Positions 1 to 10,299 are shown, counted from the stretch's first letter. The stretch is 64,000 bases of DNA from a delta proteobacterium MLS_D (GCA_002030015.1 LQBH01000035.1:51979-115978); one strand, 5' to 3'. The notes: generated from the letters alone by a model not told the origin. Made by a program: numbers and translations.

Positions 1-911
1 GCATGAACCTGTCACACGGAGGACACCTCTCGCACGGCAGCCCGGTCAATTTCTCGGGCCGCTTCTATAGCGTGGTCTCCTACGGAGTGGACCGGAAAAC
101 GGAAACCATAGACTTCAACGAAGTGGAAGAACAGGCGAAGAAGCACCGCCCGAAGATGATCATCGTGGGCGCGAGCGCCTATCCGCGCACCATTGATTTC
201 GAGGCGTTCCGGACAGTCGCCGATGAAGTCGGCGCCGTTATCATGGCCGATATCGCCCACATAGCGGGCCTGGTAGCGACCGGCTTGCACCCGTCGCCGG
301 TGCCGACCTGCGAATTCGTTACCACGACTACTCACAAAACCCTGCGTGGGCCAAGAGGCGGCATGGTCATGTGCCGGGAGGAATATGCGAAAACCCTGAA
401 CAGCCGTGTTTTCCCGGGCAGCCAGGGCGGGCCGCTGATGCACATCATCGCCGCCAAGGCGGTGGCCTTCAAAGAGGCGCTGCAGCCGGAATTCAAGCAG
501 TACCAGCAACAGATCGTTGCCAATGCCCGGGCCATGGCCGAAGAACTTATGGAACGCGGCATCCGTCTCGTATCAGGAGGAACCGACAACCACCTCATGC
601 TGGTCGACTTGACCGACAAAGGGATCACGGGCCGGGATGTGGAAATTGCATTGGACCGGGCCGGCATTACAACCAATAAAAACGGCATTCCCTTTGACAC
701 GCGCGGACCCCAGGTGACGAGCGGCATACGACTTGGTACGCCGGCGATCACCACCCGGGGTATGAAAGAAGAGGAAATGAAAGTAATCGCGCGTATGATC
801 GCTTCCATCATCGACGACGTTGAAAACGGGGCGGTCATAGCGAAAGTGCGGGACGAAGTGACGGCCCTCTGCGAGGCCTTCCCACTGTATAATGCGAGGC
901 TTGCGCTTTAA
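1..911 (+). CDS. glyA: Serine hydroxymethyltransferase, C-terminal part
   Basis: This PLP enzyme interconverts serine plus tetrahydrofolate with glycine plus methylene-tetrahydrofolate, the main source of one-carbon units. The window opens inside the gene. About 302 residues are visible and roughly 115 N-terminal ones are missing compared with the usual ~415-residue length. The visible part starts in the conserved [13 protein letters not shown] segment. The PLP-lysine motif [14 protein letters not shown] is present, with the lysine at visible residue 112, and the C-terminal domain is complete to a TAA stop. It heads a same-strand run into dCMP deaminase, nrdR and the riboflavin genes. Identity is certain; only the start lies outside the window. 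Confidence 0.97.
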   Translation, partial: MNLSHGGHLSHGSPVNFSGRFYSVVSYGVDRKTETIDFNEVEEQAKKHRPKMIIVGASAYPRTIDFEAFRTVADEVGAVIMADIAHIAGLVATGLHPSPVPTCEFVTTTTHKTLRGPRGGMVMCREEYAKTLNSRVFPGSQGGPLMHIIAAKAVAFKEALQPEFKQYQQQIVANARAMAEELMERGIRLVSGGTDNHLMLVDLTDKGITGRDVEIALDRAGITTNKNGIPFDTRGPQVTSGIRLGTPAITTRGMKEEEMKVIARMIASIIDDVENGAVIAKVRDEVTALCEAFPLYNARLAL

Positions 912-961
912 CAGCGAAAGGACTACGGGTCGCGGTATTCCCGCGGCCCGCGGGAAATTCA

Positions 962-1426
962 ATGAAATCACAACGAGAGGCGGCGGCTGAACGTCCCAGC
1001 TGGAACCGCTATTTCATGGACATAGCGGAGCTGGTATCCATGCGGTCGACCTGCCTCAGGCGGCGGGTCGGCGCGGTACTCGTCCGGGATCGGCGGATTC
1101 TGACCACGGGATACAACGGCGCTCCTTCGGGCATTACGCATTGTATCGAACGCGGGTGCCTTCGGGAACAACTGCATATCCCCTCGGGAGAGCGCCACGA
1201 ATTATGCCGGGGACTGCACGCAGAGCAGAATGCCATCATTCAGGCCGCCCTGCACGGCGTCAGCACTCGTGGCGCCACCCTGTACTGCACCAATCATCCA
1301 TGCATCATCTGCTCAAAAATGCTTATCAACGCGGGCATTACGACGATTTTTTACCGGGACGGTTATCCCGACGAACTGTCGCGGGAAATGCTGGACGAAG
1401 CAGGCATCAAGGTGACATGCCTATGA
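962..1426 (+). CDS. Deoxycytidylate (dCMP) deaminase, ComEB type
   Basis: The 154-residue zinc deaminase would convert dCMP to dUMP and so feed dTMP synthesis. The zinc signature is complete: HAEQNAI supplies the His and the catalytic Glu, and [11 protein letters not shown] supplies the PCxxC pair. The N-terminal YNGAPSG segment is typical of dCMP deaminases. The gene lies 50 bases after glyA, and its TGA overlaps the nrdR start codon as ATGA, so translational coupling is likely. The placement makes sense: glyA supplies one-carbon units for dTMP, and NrdR controls ribonucleotide reductase. No clear Shine-Dalgarno sequence precedes the ATG. The function is well supported by motif. Confidence 0.93.
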   Translation: MKSQREAAAERPSWNRYFMDIAELVSMRSTCLRRRVGAVLVRDRRILTTGYNGAPSGITHCIERGCLREQLHIPSGERHELCRGLHAEQNAIIQAALHGVSTRGATLYCTNHPCIICSKMLINAGITTIFYRDGYPDELSREMLDEAGIKVTCL

Positions 1427-1908
1427 AATGTCCTTTCTGTTCCAACAGCGAAAACAAGGTCATCGATTCCCGCCTCAGCAAAGACGGGAACTCGATCCGC
1501 CGACGGCGGGAATGTCTGGCCTGTTCACGGCGCTTCACTACCTACGAATACGTGGAAGACGTCATTCCCGTGGTCATCAAGAAGGACGGGAGACGGGAAC
1601 CCTTCGACCGGGTGAAGATTCTCTCGGGACTGAAAAAGGCGTGCGAGAAACGGGCAATCAGCATGGATGCCATCGAAGCGGTCGTCGACCGCGTGGAGGA
1701 GTTCTGCCAGGAATCGCAGTTGAAAGAAATTCCCAGTTCGGTCATCGGGGAAAAAATCATGGAGGAACTCCACCGTCTGGACGGTGTCGCTTACGTGCGT
1801 TTCGCATCGGTGTACCGACAATTCAAGGATGTGAACGACTTCATGGAAGAGCTCAAGGATGTTTTAAAAACCAATGAAACCAGGCGGTCCCGGACCAGGC
1901 GCACATAA
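1423..1908 (+). CDS. nrdR: Transcriptional repressor NrdR
   Basis: This 161-residue protein represses ribonucleotide reductase genes when dATP is high. An N-terminal zinc ribbon uses CPFC near residue 3 and CLAC near residue 31, and it is followed by the RRFTTYE segment and an ATP-cone domain over roughly residues 46-136. The reading frame is open upstream inside dCMP deaminase. I chose the ATG at 1423 because it gives the canonical MKCPFC beginning and overlaps the previous stop as ATGA. It sits directly before ribE, an arrangement (nrdR beside riboflavin genes and nusB) that recurs in many bacteria. No NrdR box or nrd gene is visible in the window. Confidence 0.96.
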   Translation: MKCPFCSNSENKVIDSRLSKDGNSIRRRRECLACSRRFTTYEYVEDVIPVVIKKDGRREPFDRVKILSGLKKACEKRAISMDAIEAVVDRVEEFCQESQLKEIPSSVIGEKIMEELHRLDGVAYVRFASVYRQFKDVNDFMEELKDVLKTNETRRSRTRRT

Positions 1909-1918
1909 CGAGGCATAC

Positions 1919-2551
1919 ATGTTCACGGGCATAGTTGAGGGATTCGGCATACTGCAGTCAGTGACGCACCGCGGAGCGGACGCGGTGATGCGCTTTGACA
2001 CAACGATGAGCCTGGTCGACACGAAAGAGGGCGACAGCATATCCGTCAGCGGCGCCTGTTTGACGGTCACAAGTCTCGATGCCGACGGGTTCACCGTGGA
2101 CGTATCCGCCGAAACACTCTCGAAAACGACGCTGGGAATAATACGGCGGGGCGATCGGGTCAACCTGGAACGGGCGCTTCGGCCGACCTCGTTTCTCGGC
2201 GGGCACCTGGTACTGGGCCACGTTGATTGTGTCGGGACCATTCGGGAGCGAATCCCCCGGTCGCAATCCCTGGTATTCGGGTTCGACGTGGTTCCACGTT
2301 TTGACAAATATATCGTGGAAAAGGGTTCCGTCACGGTCGACGGCATCAGCCTGACGGTGAACGAATGTGAAAAAAGCAGGTTCTATGTTACCATCATTCC
2401 GCACACAGCCGAAAAGACAACGCTGGGATTCAAAAAGGCGGGCGACCGGGTCAACATAGAAACGGATATCATAGGCAAATACGTGGAGAAGCTCGTCGCC
2501 CCCGGCGGCGGCATCGACATGGATTTTCTCGCGGACAAAGGCTTTGTATGA
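1919..2551 (+). CDS. ribE: Riboflavin synthase, alpha subunit
   Basis: The enzyme dismutates two molecules of 6,7-dimethyl-8-ribityllumazine to riboflavin plus a pyrimidine, the last step of the pathway. At 210 residues it has the expected tandem lumazine-binding halves: the first begins MFTGIVEGFG, and the second starts near residue 97 with the LGHVDCVG segment. The open frame runs upstream to 1874, but the start at 1919 gives the canonical MFTGIVE N-terminus. ribBA, ribH and nusB follow on the same strand, so riboflavin genes are grouped. No FMN riboswitch (RFN element) was seen before this gene or before ribBA. Confidence 0.95.
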   Translation: MFTGIVEGFGILQSVTHRGADAVMRFDTTMSLVDTKEGDSISVSGACLTVTSLDADGFTVDVSAETLSKTTLGIIRRGDRVNLERALRPTSFLGGHLVLGHVDCVGTIRERIPRSQSLVFGFDVVPRFDKYIVEKGSVTVDGISLTVNECEKSRFYVTIIPHTAEKTTLGFKKAGDRVNIETDIIGKYVEKLVAPGGGIDMDFLADKGFV

Positions 2552-2602
2552 CAGCCTGGGGGCGTGCGCTCCCGATTATTACGATAACCGAGGTACAACG
2601 GC

Positions 2603-3802
2603 ATGGTAAACAGCGTCAAGGAAGGAATAGAAGATATAAAACAGGGAAAGATGGTTATCCTTGTGGACGACGAAGATCGTGAAAACGAAGGCGACCTGTG
2701 CATGGCGGCCGAACACGTGACGCCGGACGCAATCAATTTCATGGCGAAATACGGGCGCGGCTTGATCTGTCTCTCGCTCGCGGAGGAAATCGCCGACCGG
2801 CTGAATCTCACTCCCATGGTCAGCAACAACAAGGCCCGCTTTGAAACGGCTTTCACCGTATCGGTTGAGGCCCGCGAAAATGTCACGACGGGCATATCGG
2901 CCCGCGACCGGGCCGTGACCATCCAGACGGCCATTGCCGACGGCGCCGGGCCTAACGATCTGGTCAGCCCGGGGCACGTGTTTCCCATTCGGGCCCGCCG
3001 CGGCGGCGTGCTCGTCCGGACCGGGCAGACGGAAGGATCCGTCGACCTCGCCCGCATGGCGAAGCTCAAGCCGGCGGGAGTTATATGCGAAATCATGAAA
3101 GATGACGGGACCATGGCCCGCATGCCGGACCTGGAAATTTTCGCGGAGGAGCACGGTCTCAAGATTATCACCGTGGCCGACATTATCAATTTCAGGATGC
3201 AGCATGAACGCCTGATCAGGCGCGCCGCCGAGGCGAATCTTCCGACAGTGTACGGAGGAGATTTCAAAATCATCGTCTACGAAAACGACGTTGATGATAT
3301 GAAACACATCGCCCTCGTCAAGGGCGAAATCGAACCGGATGAAGCGGTTCTCGTGCGGGTTCATTCGGAGTGTATAACAGGTGACCTTTTCGGTTCGCTC
3401 CGGTGCGATTGCGGCGACCAGCTTCACCGCGCCATGGAAATGATCGACCAGGAGGGTAAGGGCGTCATCGTGTACATGCACCAGGAAGGCCGGGGAATCG
3501 GACTGACCAATAAGATCCGGGCCTATAGTCTTCAGGAACAGGGCCTGGACACGGTCGACGCGAACCGCCATCTCGGCTTCAAGGACGACCTGCGAGATTA
3601 TGGCATCGGCGCGCAGATTCTGGTCGACCTGGGCGTGCGAAAGATGCGCATACTCACCAACAATCCGAAGAAAATCATAGGGCTCGAAGGCTACGACGTT
3701 GAGGTGGTGGAACGTGTTCCCATCATTATCACGCCGAATGAAAATAACAGACGCTACCTGGAAACAAAGAAAACGAGAATGGGACACTTGCTTGAATCAT
3801 GA
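2603..3802 (+). CDS. ribBA: Bifunctional 3,4-dihydroxy-2-butanone 4-phosphate synthase / GTP cyclohydrolase II
   Basis: The 399-residue fusion makes both riboflavin precursors. Residues ~1-200 are RibB, with the acidic metal loop [10 protein letters not shown] and the [15 protein letters not shown] segment, and use ribulose 5-phosphate. Residues ~205-399 are RibA, with the zinc cysteines in SECITGD and RCDCGDQL and the HQEGRGIGL and NNPKK segments, and open GTP. Both halves look intact. The gene is 51 bases after ribE and 55 bases before ribH. The Shine-Dalgarno sequence is weak. Confidence 0.96.
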   Translation: MVNSVKEGIEDIKQGKMVILVDDEDRENEGDLCMAAEHVTPDAINFMAKYGRGLICLSLAEEIADRLNLTPMVSNNKARFETAFTVSVEARENVTTGISARDRAVTIQTAIADGAGPNDLVSPGHVFPIRARRGGVLVRTGQTEGSVDLARMAKLKPAGVICEIMKDDGTMARMPDLEIFAEEHGLKIITVADIINFRMQHERLIRRAAEANLPTVYGGDFKIIVYENDVDDMKHIALVKGEIEPDEAVLVRVHSECITGDLFGSLRCDCGDQLHRAMEMIDQEGKGVIVYMHQEGRGIGLTNKIRAYSLQEQGLDTVDANRHLGFKDDLRDYGIGAQILVDLGVRKMRILTNNPKKIIGLEGYDVEVVERVPIIITPNENNRRYLETKKTRMGHLLES

Positions 3803-3857
3803 TCATGTCCCGAAAGGCAATCACGACAACATGCATACACCGGAGGAGGACGGCATC

Positions 3858-4322
3858 ATGGTCGCTACCATCGAAGGAAAACTTGAAGCCAGGGGGAAAA
3901 AATTCGGTCTCGTCGCGAGCCGTTTCAACGATTTCATCTGCTCCAGGCTTGTCGACGGGGCGCTTGACGCCCTGAAGCGGGCCGGCGCCGAAGAAGAAGA
4001 TATCTCCCTCGTCAAGGTTCCCGGCGCTTTTGAGATACCGCTCCTGGCGAAGAAACTGGCGCAAAGCGGAAAATTCGACGCCGTCATCTGTCTCGGCGCT
4101 GTTATCCGCGGGGCAACACCGCATTTTGAATACATCAGCGCCGAGGTAACCAAGGGAATCGCGCACGTGTCGCTGGAAACGGAAATTCCCATCGCTTTCG
4201 GCGTGTTGACGGCGGATACGATTGAACAGGCGATCGAGCGTGCGGGGACAAAAGCCGGCAACAAGGGTTGGGACGCGGCCCTGTCGGCGATCGAGATGGC
4301 AAATCTCCTGGGCGCGCTATAG
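3858..4322 (+). CDS. ribH: 6,7-dimethyl-8-ribityllumazine synthase
   Basis: Lumazine synthase condenses the RibA and RibB branch products. The 154-residue protein shows the family blocks in order: [24 protein letters not shown], and [16 protein letters not shown] with the conserved active-site His. The frame is open from 3699 and an ATG also exists at 3831. I chose 3858 because a strong GGAGGAGGA lies at 3842-3850 with good spacing and the resulting length matches the family. It is followed after 21 bases by nusB. Confidence 0.95.
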   Translation: MVATIEGKLEARGKKFGLVASRFNDFICSRLVDGALDALKRAGAEEEDISLVKVPGAFEIPLLAKKLAQSGKFDAVICLGAVIRGATPHFEYISAEVTKGIAHVSLETEIPIAFGVLTADTIEQAIERAGTKAGNKGWDAALSAIEMANLLGAL

Positions 4323-4343
4323 TTATCACCGAGCGAGGGCTTA

Positions 4344-4763
4344 ATGGGTCACCGGAGAAGGGCGCGGGAAATCGCCCTGCAGGTTCTTTACCAGATAGAC
4401 ATGACGGGCATTGATCCCCGCGAGGCTCTGGATCTTTTCTGGTCGAATTTCGACGCGCCTGAAAACGCGCGCGAATTCGCCGCGATGTTGATCCTGGGAA
4501 CAATGGAGCACCTTGTCGAGATCGACACGGCGATCCGCAACTGTTCCGATCACTGGTCCCTGGAACGCATGGCCCGCGTCGACAAGAACATTCTGCGCAT
4601 GGCGGTCTTCGAACTGCTCTACCTGGAGGAGATACCGCCCAAGGCGACCCTCAACGAAGCCATAGATCTCGGCAAAACCTTCGGCTCCGAAAATTCCGGG
4701 TCTTTCGTCAACGGCATTCTCGACGCCTTTTATTCCCGCATGCAGATAGGATATGAAGATTAA
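4344..4763 (+). CDS. nusB: Transcription antitermination factor NusB
   Basis: NusB joins NusE (S10) and boxA RNA in the rRNA antitermination complex. The 139-residue all-helical protein has the typical start GHRRRAREIALQVLYQ and the C-terminal NEAIDLGKTFG..NSGSFVNGILD block. A GAGGG lies just before the ATG. Finding nusB right after ribH is a common bacterial arrangement. Its stop overlaps the next gene's start by 11 bases, suggesting translational coupling to the M17-N-like protein. Confidence 0.95.
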   Translation: MGHRRRAREIALQVLYQIDMTGIDPREALDLFWSNFDAPENAREFAAMLILGTMEHLVEIDTAIRNCSDHWSLERMARVDKNILRMAVFELLYLEEIPPKATLNEAIDLGKTFGSENSGSFVNGILDAFYSRMQIGYED

Positions 4764-5310
4764 CCTGACCCCGACGCCCGTCCAGGAACTATGGCAGGAA
4801 GGTCTCGCGCTGGGCCTTTTCTCGGACGAACGTCCGCCCCGGGGATACACGGGCACGGTTGACTGGCGGCTGAACGGCATGATATCGCGCTCGATGGTAT
4901 CAGGACACATCACCGGCGAGGAGGGAGAAACCGTCCTGCTTGCGCCTGACCGGCGCGCGTTTCCCTCTCTGAAAGTTTTAATCGTCGGCCTCGGCAGTGT
5001 GGAGGATGTGGCACCGCATACCCTGTATCAGGCCGGCACGACAATCGTGAACTCGTTCACGGCTGCCGGGTGCAGTGAATTCGCCGCTTCCGTTCCCGGA
5101 GCGGGACGTGAAGAACTTTCGACGGCAGACCTGGCGGAATCACTCATTGCGGGAATGCTGAACGCACTCGGGGCGTCGGGGCGTCCGCCTGAACAGTGGC
5201 CGTCGATTTATATCGTGGAATCGGATCATCTTCTGCGGGACGTGGAAAGAGGTGTCCGGTCGGCGATTGACGGATTCCAGCACCGCGACGACACTTCTTC
5301 CGCCCACTGA
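4753..5310 (+). CDS. Leucyl aminopeptidase N-terminal-domain-like protein without a catalytic domain
   Basis: The 185-residue product resembles only the macro-like N-terminal domain (Peptidase_M17_N) of leucyl aminopeptidases. The middle has a VLIVGLGS segment with acidic and hydrophobic flanks, and AESLIAGML resembles the end of that domain. The metal-binding catalytic M17 domain is absent and is not found downstream. The gene starts inside the end of nusB and stops 29 bases before trkA. It may be a small binding or regulatory protein rather than a peptidase. The fold assignment is from memory of the family and is moderate; the reading frame is well supported by tight packing. Confidence 0.7.
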   Translation: MKINLTPTPVQELWQEGLALGLFSDERPPRGYTGTVDWRLNGMISRSMVSGHITGEEGETVLLAPDRRAFPSLKVLIVGLGSVEDVAPHTLYQAGTTIVNSFTAAGCSEFAASVPGAGREELSTADLAESLIAGMLNALGASGRPPEQWPSIYIVESDHLLRDVERGVRSAIDGFQHRDDTSSAH

Positions 5311-5339
5311 AGCCGCGGCGGCTGCAAGGGGAAACAGCC

Positions 5340-6704
5340 ATGAAAGCTATCGTTATAGGAGCAGGCGAAGTCGGATATAACATCGCCGATATTCTGTCGA
5401 AGGAGGGAAATGATATCATCCTCATCGACAGGGACGGGGAGCGTCTGAAAGATGTCTCCGAAAATCTCGACGTGCAGATTATTCACGGAAGCGGCAGCAG
5501 CCCCCGTATACTGAAAAGGGCGAAACTCGAACAGGCGGAAATGCTGGTCGCCGTTACCGACAGCGACGAAACCAACATCGTCGCCTGCCTGCTCGCCGCC
5601 ACCCAATCACATGTTCCCGTCAAGATAGCGCGAATCAGGGCGCCCGATCTGGACAAGGCGCCCAACCTTTTCGACAGAAACTATCTGAACATCGACCTGT
5701 GCATCAATCCCGAGAGGGAAGCCGTCAAGAGAGCGATCAGTCTCATGGAATACGCAGGTGCGTCGGAGGTAATGGATTTCGCCGGCGGCCGCATCAAACT
5801 GGTCGCCTTCTCCGTGGATCGATCCTGTCTGATGGTGGGTAAAAACCTCGAAGAATTCAGCGCCGCTTACGACGGCGACGCCCTCATCGCGTCCATTATC
5901 CGCGCGAACGAACTCCTTGTTCCCGCGGGGTCCACGGTGATTCGGGCCAGGGATTACATGTACGTCTTCGTTGAATCGTCACAGGTAAGGGAATTACTGA
6001 AATTTTTCGGGAAAGAGACCGAACGGACCGAACGGGTCTTCGTCATGGGCGGCGGGACAACAGCCCTGATGCTGGCGGAAGAACTCGAAGAAAGGGGCAT
6101 AAGCACGAAAATTATAGAAAAGAGACAGGACCGGTGCGAAATGCTTTCCAGCCGCCTTGACAGGACCATCTGCCTGCACGGCGACGGAACCAGCCAGGGG
6201 CTGCTGCGGGAGGAAAATATCCAGGATGCCGATTACTTCGTGGCGGTCACAAGCGACGAGGAAGCCAACATTCTCGGCGCTCTGCTGGCCAAACAACTGG
6301 GCGCGAAGCGTGCCCTGTGCCTTATCAACAAGATCGATTACACGCATCTGATCCCCCTGATCGGTATCGACGGCGTTATGAATCCCCGTCAGGCTACTAT
6401 CGGCAAGATTCTTCATTTCATACGGAAGGGAAAGATTATTTCCTCCACGCCGCTGAGCGACGAAAAAGCAGAGGCCGTGGAGTTCATAGCACTCGAAACG
6501 TCGGAAATAACCGGACACCCTCTCGCAACCATACGATTCCCGAAGGGAACCATCATCGGAGCCATCCTCAGGAATGAGCAGGTCATTATTCCCACGGGAG
6601 ACACAGTCATCCTGCCGGGTGATCATGTTATTCTCGTGACCATGCGCTCGGCAATTCCCCAGATCGAAAAAATACTGACGGTAAAACTGGATTACTTCGG
6701 ATGA
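5340..6704 (+). CDS. trkA: Trk potassium uptake regulator TrkA
   Basis: TrkA is the cytoplasmic NAD(H)-binding gating subunit of the Trk K+ channel. The 454-residue protein is a tandem duplication, each half with an RCK/TrkA-N Rossmann fold followed by a TrkA-C domain. The first Rossmann motif is GAGEVGYNIADIL at residues ~7-19, the second is MGGGTTALMLAEEL near residue 236, and the TrkA-C repeats lie near 145-225 and 370-454. The membrane subunit TrkH is not nearby. In several bacteria TrkA-C/RCK_C domains bind c-di-AMP; the window also has a diadenylate cyclase at 39412, but any link is inference. Confidence 0.93.
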   Translation: MKAIVIGAGEVGYNIADILSKEGNDIILIDRDGERLKDVSENLDVQIIHGSGSSPRILKRAKLEQAEMLVAVTDSDETNIVACLLAATQSHVPVKIARIRAPDLDKAPNLFDRNYLNIDLCINPEREAVKRAISLMEYAGASEVMDFAGGRIKLVAFSVDRSCLMVGKNLEEFSAAYDGDALIASIIRANELLVPAGSTVIRARDYMYVFVESSQVRELLKFFGKETERTERVFVMGGGTTALMLAEELEERGISTKIIEKRQDRCEMLSSRLDRTICLHGDGTSQGLLREENIQDADYFVAVTSDEEANILGALLAKQLGAKRALCLINKIDYTHLIPLIGIDGVMNPRQATIGKILHFIRKGKIISSTPLSDEKAEAVEFIALETSEITGHPLATIRFPKGTIIGAILRNEQVIIPTGDTVILPGDHVILVTMRSAIPQIEKILTVKLDYFG

Positions 6705-6829
6705 AAGCCCTGGACACCTTGTCGCGAGGTATCGTCCGGCCCGTATCCCGACTTTGATTGTTACCGTAAAGTGTGGTAGGAAAGCGGCGTTTCACAGAAA
6801 GCATACCAGAATCTGGAACGGAGCAGATC

Positions 6830-9415
6830 GTGAAGACAAAATATAATCCCCATCTCATCGAAGAAAAATGGCAACGCCTGTGGGAAGAAGAACAGACGTT
6901 CGCGGTATCCGAGGACCCGCAACGGAAGAAATACTATCTCCTTGAAATGTTCCCCTACCCTTCCGGAAAGATTCACATGGGCCACGTCAGAAATTACACC
7001 ATCGGCGACGTGGTCGCCCGGTACAAGAAGATGCGTGGCTATAACGTTCTGCATCCCATGGGATGGGATTCTTTCGGCATGCCCGCGGAAAACGCGGCCA
7101 TCGAACATCACATTCATCCCTCCGTCTGGACCAACCAGAACATCGAAGTTATGAAGGAACAGCTGAAACGGATGGGATTCAGTTACGACTGGGACCGTGA
7201 AGTTTCGACCTGCGAACCCGCGTACTACCGCTGGGAGCAACTCTTCTTCCTCTGGATGTACGAAAAAGGTCTGGCCTACAAGAAAACGGGCACTGTTAAC
7301 TGGTGCCCACATTGCCAAACGGTTCTCGCGAACGAGCAGGTCGAGGCGGGATTGTGCTGGCGCTGCGGCACGGAAGTGACGGAAAAGCATCTCGACCAGT
7401 GGTTCTTCCGCATCACCGCGTACGTGGAGGAACTGCTCGACTACTGCGACAAACTGCCGGGATGGCCCGAACGGGTCATGACAATGCAGAAAAACTGGAT
7501 CGGCAAAAGCTACGGGTGCGAACTTGTCTTTCCCATGGCCGACGGTTCCGAGCCTATCAGGGTCTTCACCACACGCCAGGACACCATATACGGCGCGACG
7601 TTCATGCTGGTCGCCGCCGAGCACCCGCTGACCATGAAACTGGCCGAGGGCACCCCCCGCGAGCAGGAAGTGCGGGCCTTCGTGGAAAAGGTGCGCAAGC
7701 AGGACAAGATGAAGCGCACCTCCGACTACTACGAGAAGGAAGGTGTTTTCCTGGGCGCCTATTGTCTCAATCCCGTAACCGAGCAGAAAATGCCCATTTA
7801 CGCGGCAAATTTCGTCCTCGCCGATTACGGCACGGGCTGTGTCATGGCCGTGCCGACACATGACCAGCGCGACTTCGAATTCGCGAAAAAATATGATCTT
7901 CCCATGATAGTTGTCATCCAGAATCCCGACAATCCACTGAATGAAAAAACGATGACCGAAGCCTACGTCGAGGAAGGCATCCTGATCAATTCCGGGCCGT
8001 TCAACGGCCGGAAAAATCTTCAGGCCCTGGAGGACATCGCCGAACACCTCGAATCCATAGGGCGCGGCAGAAAAACCATCGAGTACCGCCTGCGGGACTG
8101 GGGCATCTCGCGGCAGCGGTACTGGGGAGCGCCCATTCCCATTATCAATTGCCCCACATGCGGAGCCGTGCCCGTGCCCGAATCGGACCTGCCGGTTGTG
8201 TTACCTATGGATGTCGAACTCGCGGGCGAAGGAGGGTCGCCCCTTGAGCGCGTGTCATCCTTCGTGGATTGCCTGTGTCCATCCTGCGGCGGTCCGGCGA
8301 AACGGGAAACAGACACCATGGATACCTTCGTTGAATCATCGTGGTATTTCGAACGGTTCTGCTCGCCTCACCACGACGAGGCACCCGGTCTTGACAAAAA
8401 AAAGGTTGACTACTGGATGCCCGTCGACCAGTACATTGGCGGGATCGAGCACGCCATTCTTCACCTGCTCTACGCTCGGTTTTACACGAAAATGCTGCGT
8501 GACTTCGGAGTGATCAGCGTCGATGAGCCGTTCACCAACCTGCTGACCCAGGGGATGGTGTGCAAGGAAACAAGCCGTTGCCCCCGGCATGGTTTTCTCT
8601 ACCCCGAGGAAGTACAGGACGGCGTCTGTGCGCGCTGCGGGGAGCCCGTCATTATCGGAAAAACGGAAAAAATGTCAAAATCACTCAAAAACGTGGTTGA
8701 CCCGGGGCATCTCATCGAGACATACGGCGCCGATACGGCGCGCATGTTCTGTCTTTTCGCCTCGCCGCCGGAGAAAGATCTCGAGTGGAGCGACCAGGGC
8801 GTTGATGGGTCGTTCCGTTTTCTCAGCCGGGTATGGCGCATCGTGCAGGATTACACAGACGATATCGCGGACGTACCTTCCTTCGGCGAAAGCCGTGAGC
8901 CGGTCGACCCCGCAATGAAGGACCTGCGCAAAAAATACCATCAGACCATCAGGAAAGTGACCATCGATATCGAGGAAAGGTTTCACTTCAACACGGCCAT
9001 AAGCGCCGTCATGGAACTCGTTAACACGCTTTACCAGGTACGTCGTCCCGGACGGGACGACCGCGAGTCCCTGTCGGTGATCCGAAAGGCGCTGGAGGTT
9101 ATAGTCGCGCTTCTCAACCCCGTCATTCCTCACATGACGGAAGAACTCTGGCAAATGATGGGCGGCAGGGGAACTCTTGCTGAAGCGGAGTGGCCCTCCT
9201 ATAACGAGGAGGTCGCCCGCGAAGATGAAATCACCATCGTTATTCAGGTGAACGGAAAGGTGCGCAGCAGGATCCGGGTAGCCGCCGGCGCGACGGAAGA
9301 CGAAATGCGGCGCCTGGCCCTGGAAGACGACAAAGCGCACAAGCATATCGAGGGCAAGAACGTGGTCAAGGTTGTGACGGTACCGGGAAAACTGGTAAAC
9401 ATTGTCGTCAGGTAA
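6830..9415 (+). CDS. leuS: Leucyl-tRNA synthetase
   Basis: This class I synthetase charges tRNA-Leu. The 861-residue protein has the HIGH-like motif HMGH in the N-terminal Rossmann domain, a CP1 editing insertion, zinc-type CxxC pairs (CPHC near 157, CPTC near 442, CPSC), and the KMSKS motif near residue 617 before the anticodon-binding domain. The open frame begins at 6773, but a GTG at 6830 yields the typical [15 protein letters not shown] start after a GGAACGGAG stretch, so I use the GTG. lptE follows after 27 bases, the usual leuS-lptE pairing. Confidence 0.97.
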   Translation: MKTKYNPHLIEEKWQRLWEEEQTFAVSEDPQRKKYYLLEMFPYPSGKIHMGHVRNYTIGDVVARYKKMRGYNVLHPMGWDSFGMPAENAAIEHHIHPSVWTNQNIEVMKEQLKRMGFSYDWDREVSTCEPAYYRWEQLFFLWMYEKGLAYKKTGTVNWCPHCQTVLANEQVEAGLCWRCGTEVTEKHLDQWFFRITAYVEELLDYCDKLPGWPERVMTMQKNWIGKSYGCELVFPMADGSEPIRVFTTRQDTIYGATFMLVAAEHPLTMKLAEGTPREQEVRAFVEKVRKQDKMKRTSDYYEKEGVFLGAYCLNPVTEQKMPIYAANFVLADYGTGCVMAVPTHDQRDFEFAKKYDLPMIVVIQNPDNPLNEKTMTEAYVEEGILINSGPFNGRKNLQALEDIAEHLESIGRGRKTIEYRLRDWGISRQRYWGAPIPIINCPTCGAVPVPESDLPVVLPMDVELAGEGGSPLERVSSFVDCLCPSCGGPAKRETDTMDTFVESSWYFERFCSPHHDEAPGLDKKKVDYWMPVDQYIGGIEHAILHLLYARFYTKMLRDFGVISVDEPFTNLLTQGMVCKETSRCPRHGFLYPEEVQDGVCARCGEPVIIGKTEKMSKSLKNVVDPGHLIETYGADTARMFCLFASPPEKDLEWSDQGVDGSFRFLSRVWRIVQDYTDDIADVPSFGESREPVDPAMKDLRKKYHQTIRKVTIDIEERFHFNTAISAVMELVNTLYQVRRPGRDDRESLSVIRKALEVIVALLNPVIPHMTEELWQMMGGRGTLAEAEWPSYNEEVAREDEITIVIQVNGKVRSRIRVAAGATEDEMRRLALEDDKAHKHIEGKNVVKVVTVPGKLVNIVVR

Positions 9416-9442
9416 GGCGGCGGCCGGAAGGAAACATTCGCC

Positions 9443-9952
9443 ATGATACGGAACATGCTGCTGTGTATTCTCTGTCTCCTGCCCCTGTCCTGCGGGTATC
9501 ACTTCGCCGGGATGGGAGACGCGGTCGATCCTTCGATACAGGACGTCTACGTGGCACCCTTCAAAAATTCGACACCGGAACCGCTGATTGAAAATTATGT
9601 AAGAAACGCCTTCGTGGAACAGCTCAGATATGGCGGACGGTTCAGCGTCGCTGGAAGTTCCGAAACGTGTGATGCCGAGATTTCAGGGACTGTGACCTCT
9701 ATTCGAACGTCCCGCGCCACCTATAGAGTGGCCGAGAGCGCCGTGGAAGACAGGGTCCGCATGAGCCTTGATATAATCTTCCAGGACAGCACCGGAGAGA
9801 TCCTGTGGTCGCGAAGGAATTACTCGGGAACGGAAACCTATAACGTCACCGACGACTCAAGCGCTACCGAAAGAAGCAGGAAAAACGCCCTGAGAAAATG
9901 TGCCGAGGATTTGACCGAGAAGGCCTACCGGGATATGATGTCCGGTTTTTAA
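9443..9952 (+). CDS. lptE: LPS-assembly lipoprotein LptE
   Basis: LptE plugs the LptD barrel that delivers lipopolysaccharide to the outer surface. The 169-residue protein starts with a lipoprotein signal whose lipobox LPLSC puts the acylated cysteine at about residue 17, followed by the typical CGYHFAG. The rest has the LptE pattern DVYVAPFKNSTPEPLIENYV and a basic C-terminus. It follows leuS directly, the standard neighbour. Its stop codon TAA shares the palindrome TTAA with the stop of rpsT on the other strand, so the two genes overlap by four bases tail to tail. It is direct evidence for an outer membrane with LPS. Confidence 0.9.
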   Translation: MIRNMLLCILCLLPLSCGYHFAGMGDAVDPSIQDVYVAPFKNSTPEPLIENYVRNAFVEQLRYGGRFSVAGSSETCDAEISGTVTSIRTSRATYRVAESAVEDRVRMSLDIIFQDSTGEILWSRRNYSGTETYNVTDDSSATERSRKNALRKCAEDLTEKAYRDMMSGF

Positions 9953-10224
9953 CCGGCGCTGCCCGAAAGGGTGTTGACTTTCCTGGTCAGCCTTGAAATT
10001 CTACGGCTTGCCGTGTTTTTGTGCACAACACCCTTGCTGGCGGCCTTGTCGATAACCTTGACAGCCCTCAACAGTTCTTCGCGGGATTTGTCTTCGTCCT
10101 TCGACGTCACCGAGGCAAGAACCGCTTTAACCCGCGTCTTGACATGGGATTTCGTCGCCACATTTCTCTGCCTGCGCCGTTCGCTCTGGCGGTACCGTTT
10201 TTCCGCTGACTTGTGAGTTGCCAA
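9949..10224 (-). CDS. rpsT: 30S ribosomal protein S20
   Basis: S20 binds 16S rRNA early in 30S assembly. The 91-residue, strongly basic protein begins ATHKSAEKRYRQSERRRQRN and contains the expected KGVVHKNTASRRISRL C-terminal block. The start codon is TTG, not ATG, after a GAAAGGAAGG ribosome-binding site. A UUG start is also used by E. coli rpsT, where it is part of autoregulation. Here the TTG lies in a GAGTT-GCC-AACTC inverted repeat (10215-10227) that could sequester it. A good promoter lies upstream at 10271-10299. It is convergent with lptE. Confidence 0.96.
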   Translation of the reverse strand: MATHKSAEKRYRQSERRRQRNVATKSHVKTRVKAVLASVTSKDEDKSREELLRAVKVIDKAASKGVVHKNTASRRISRLTRKVNTLSGSAG

Positions 10225-10270
10225 CTCAGAACCTTCCTTTCAATCTAAAATACGCCGCAATAAAAGGGAT

Positions 10271-10299
10271 TTTCTATAGCAGATGCCGTGTCATGTCAA
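10271..10299 (-). promoter_or_regulatory. Predicted sigma70 promoter of rpsT
   Basis: Read on the minus strand, a perfect TTGACA (10294-10299) is followed after 17 bases by TAGAAA (10271-10276), or after 15 bases by TATAGA (10273-10278). The predicted transcript would begin about 40-45 bases before the TTG start of rpsT. This is a sequence match only. Confidence 0.6.

Noticed and set aside
573..971. Minus-strand open frames inside glyA and many other genes
   Set aside because: They are opposite-strand shadows of well-identified G+C-rich genes, with no recognisable products or ribosome-binding sites.
1..4322. FMN riboswitch controlling the riboflavin genes
   Set aside because: Gaps before ribE, ribBA and ribH are at most ~55 bases and have none of the conserved RFN blocks.
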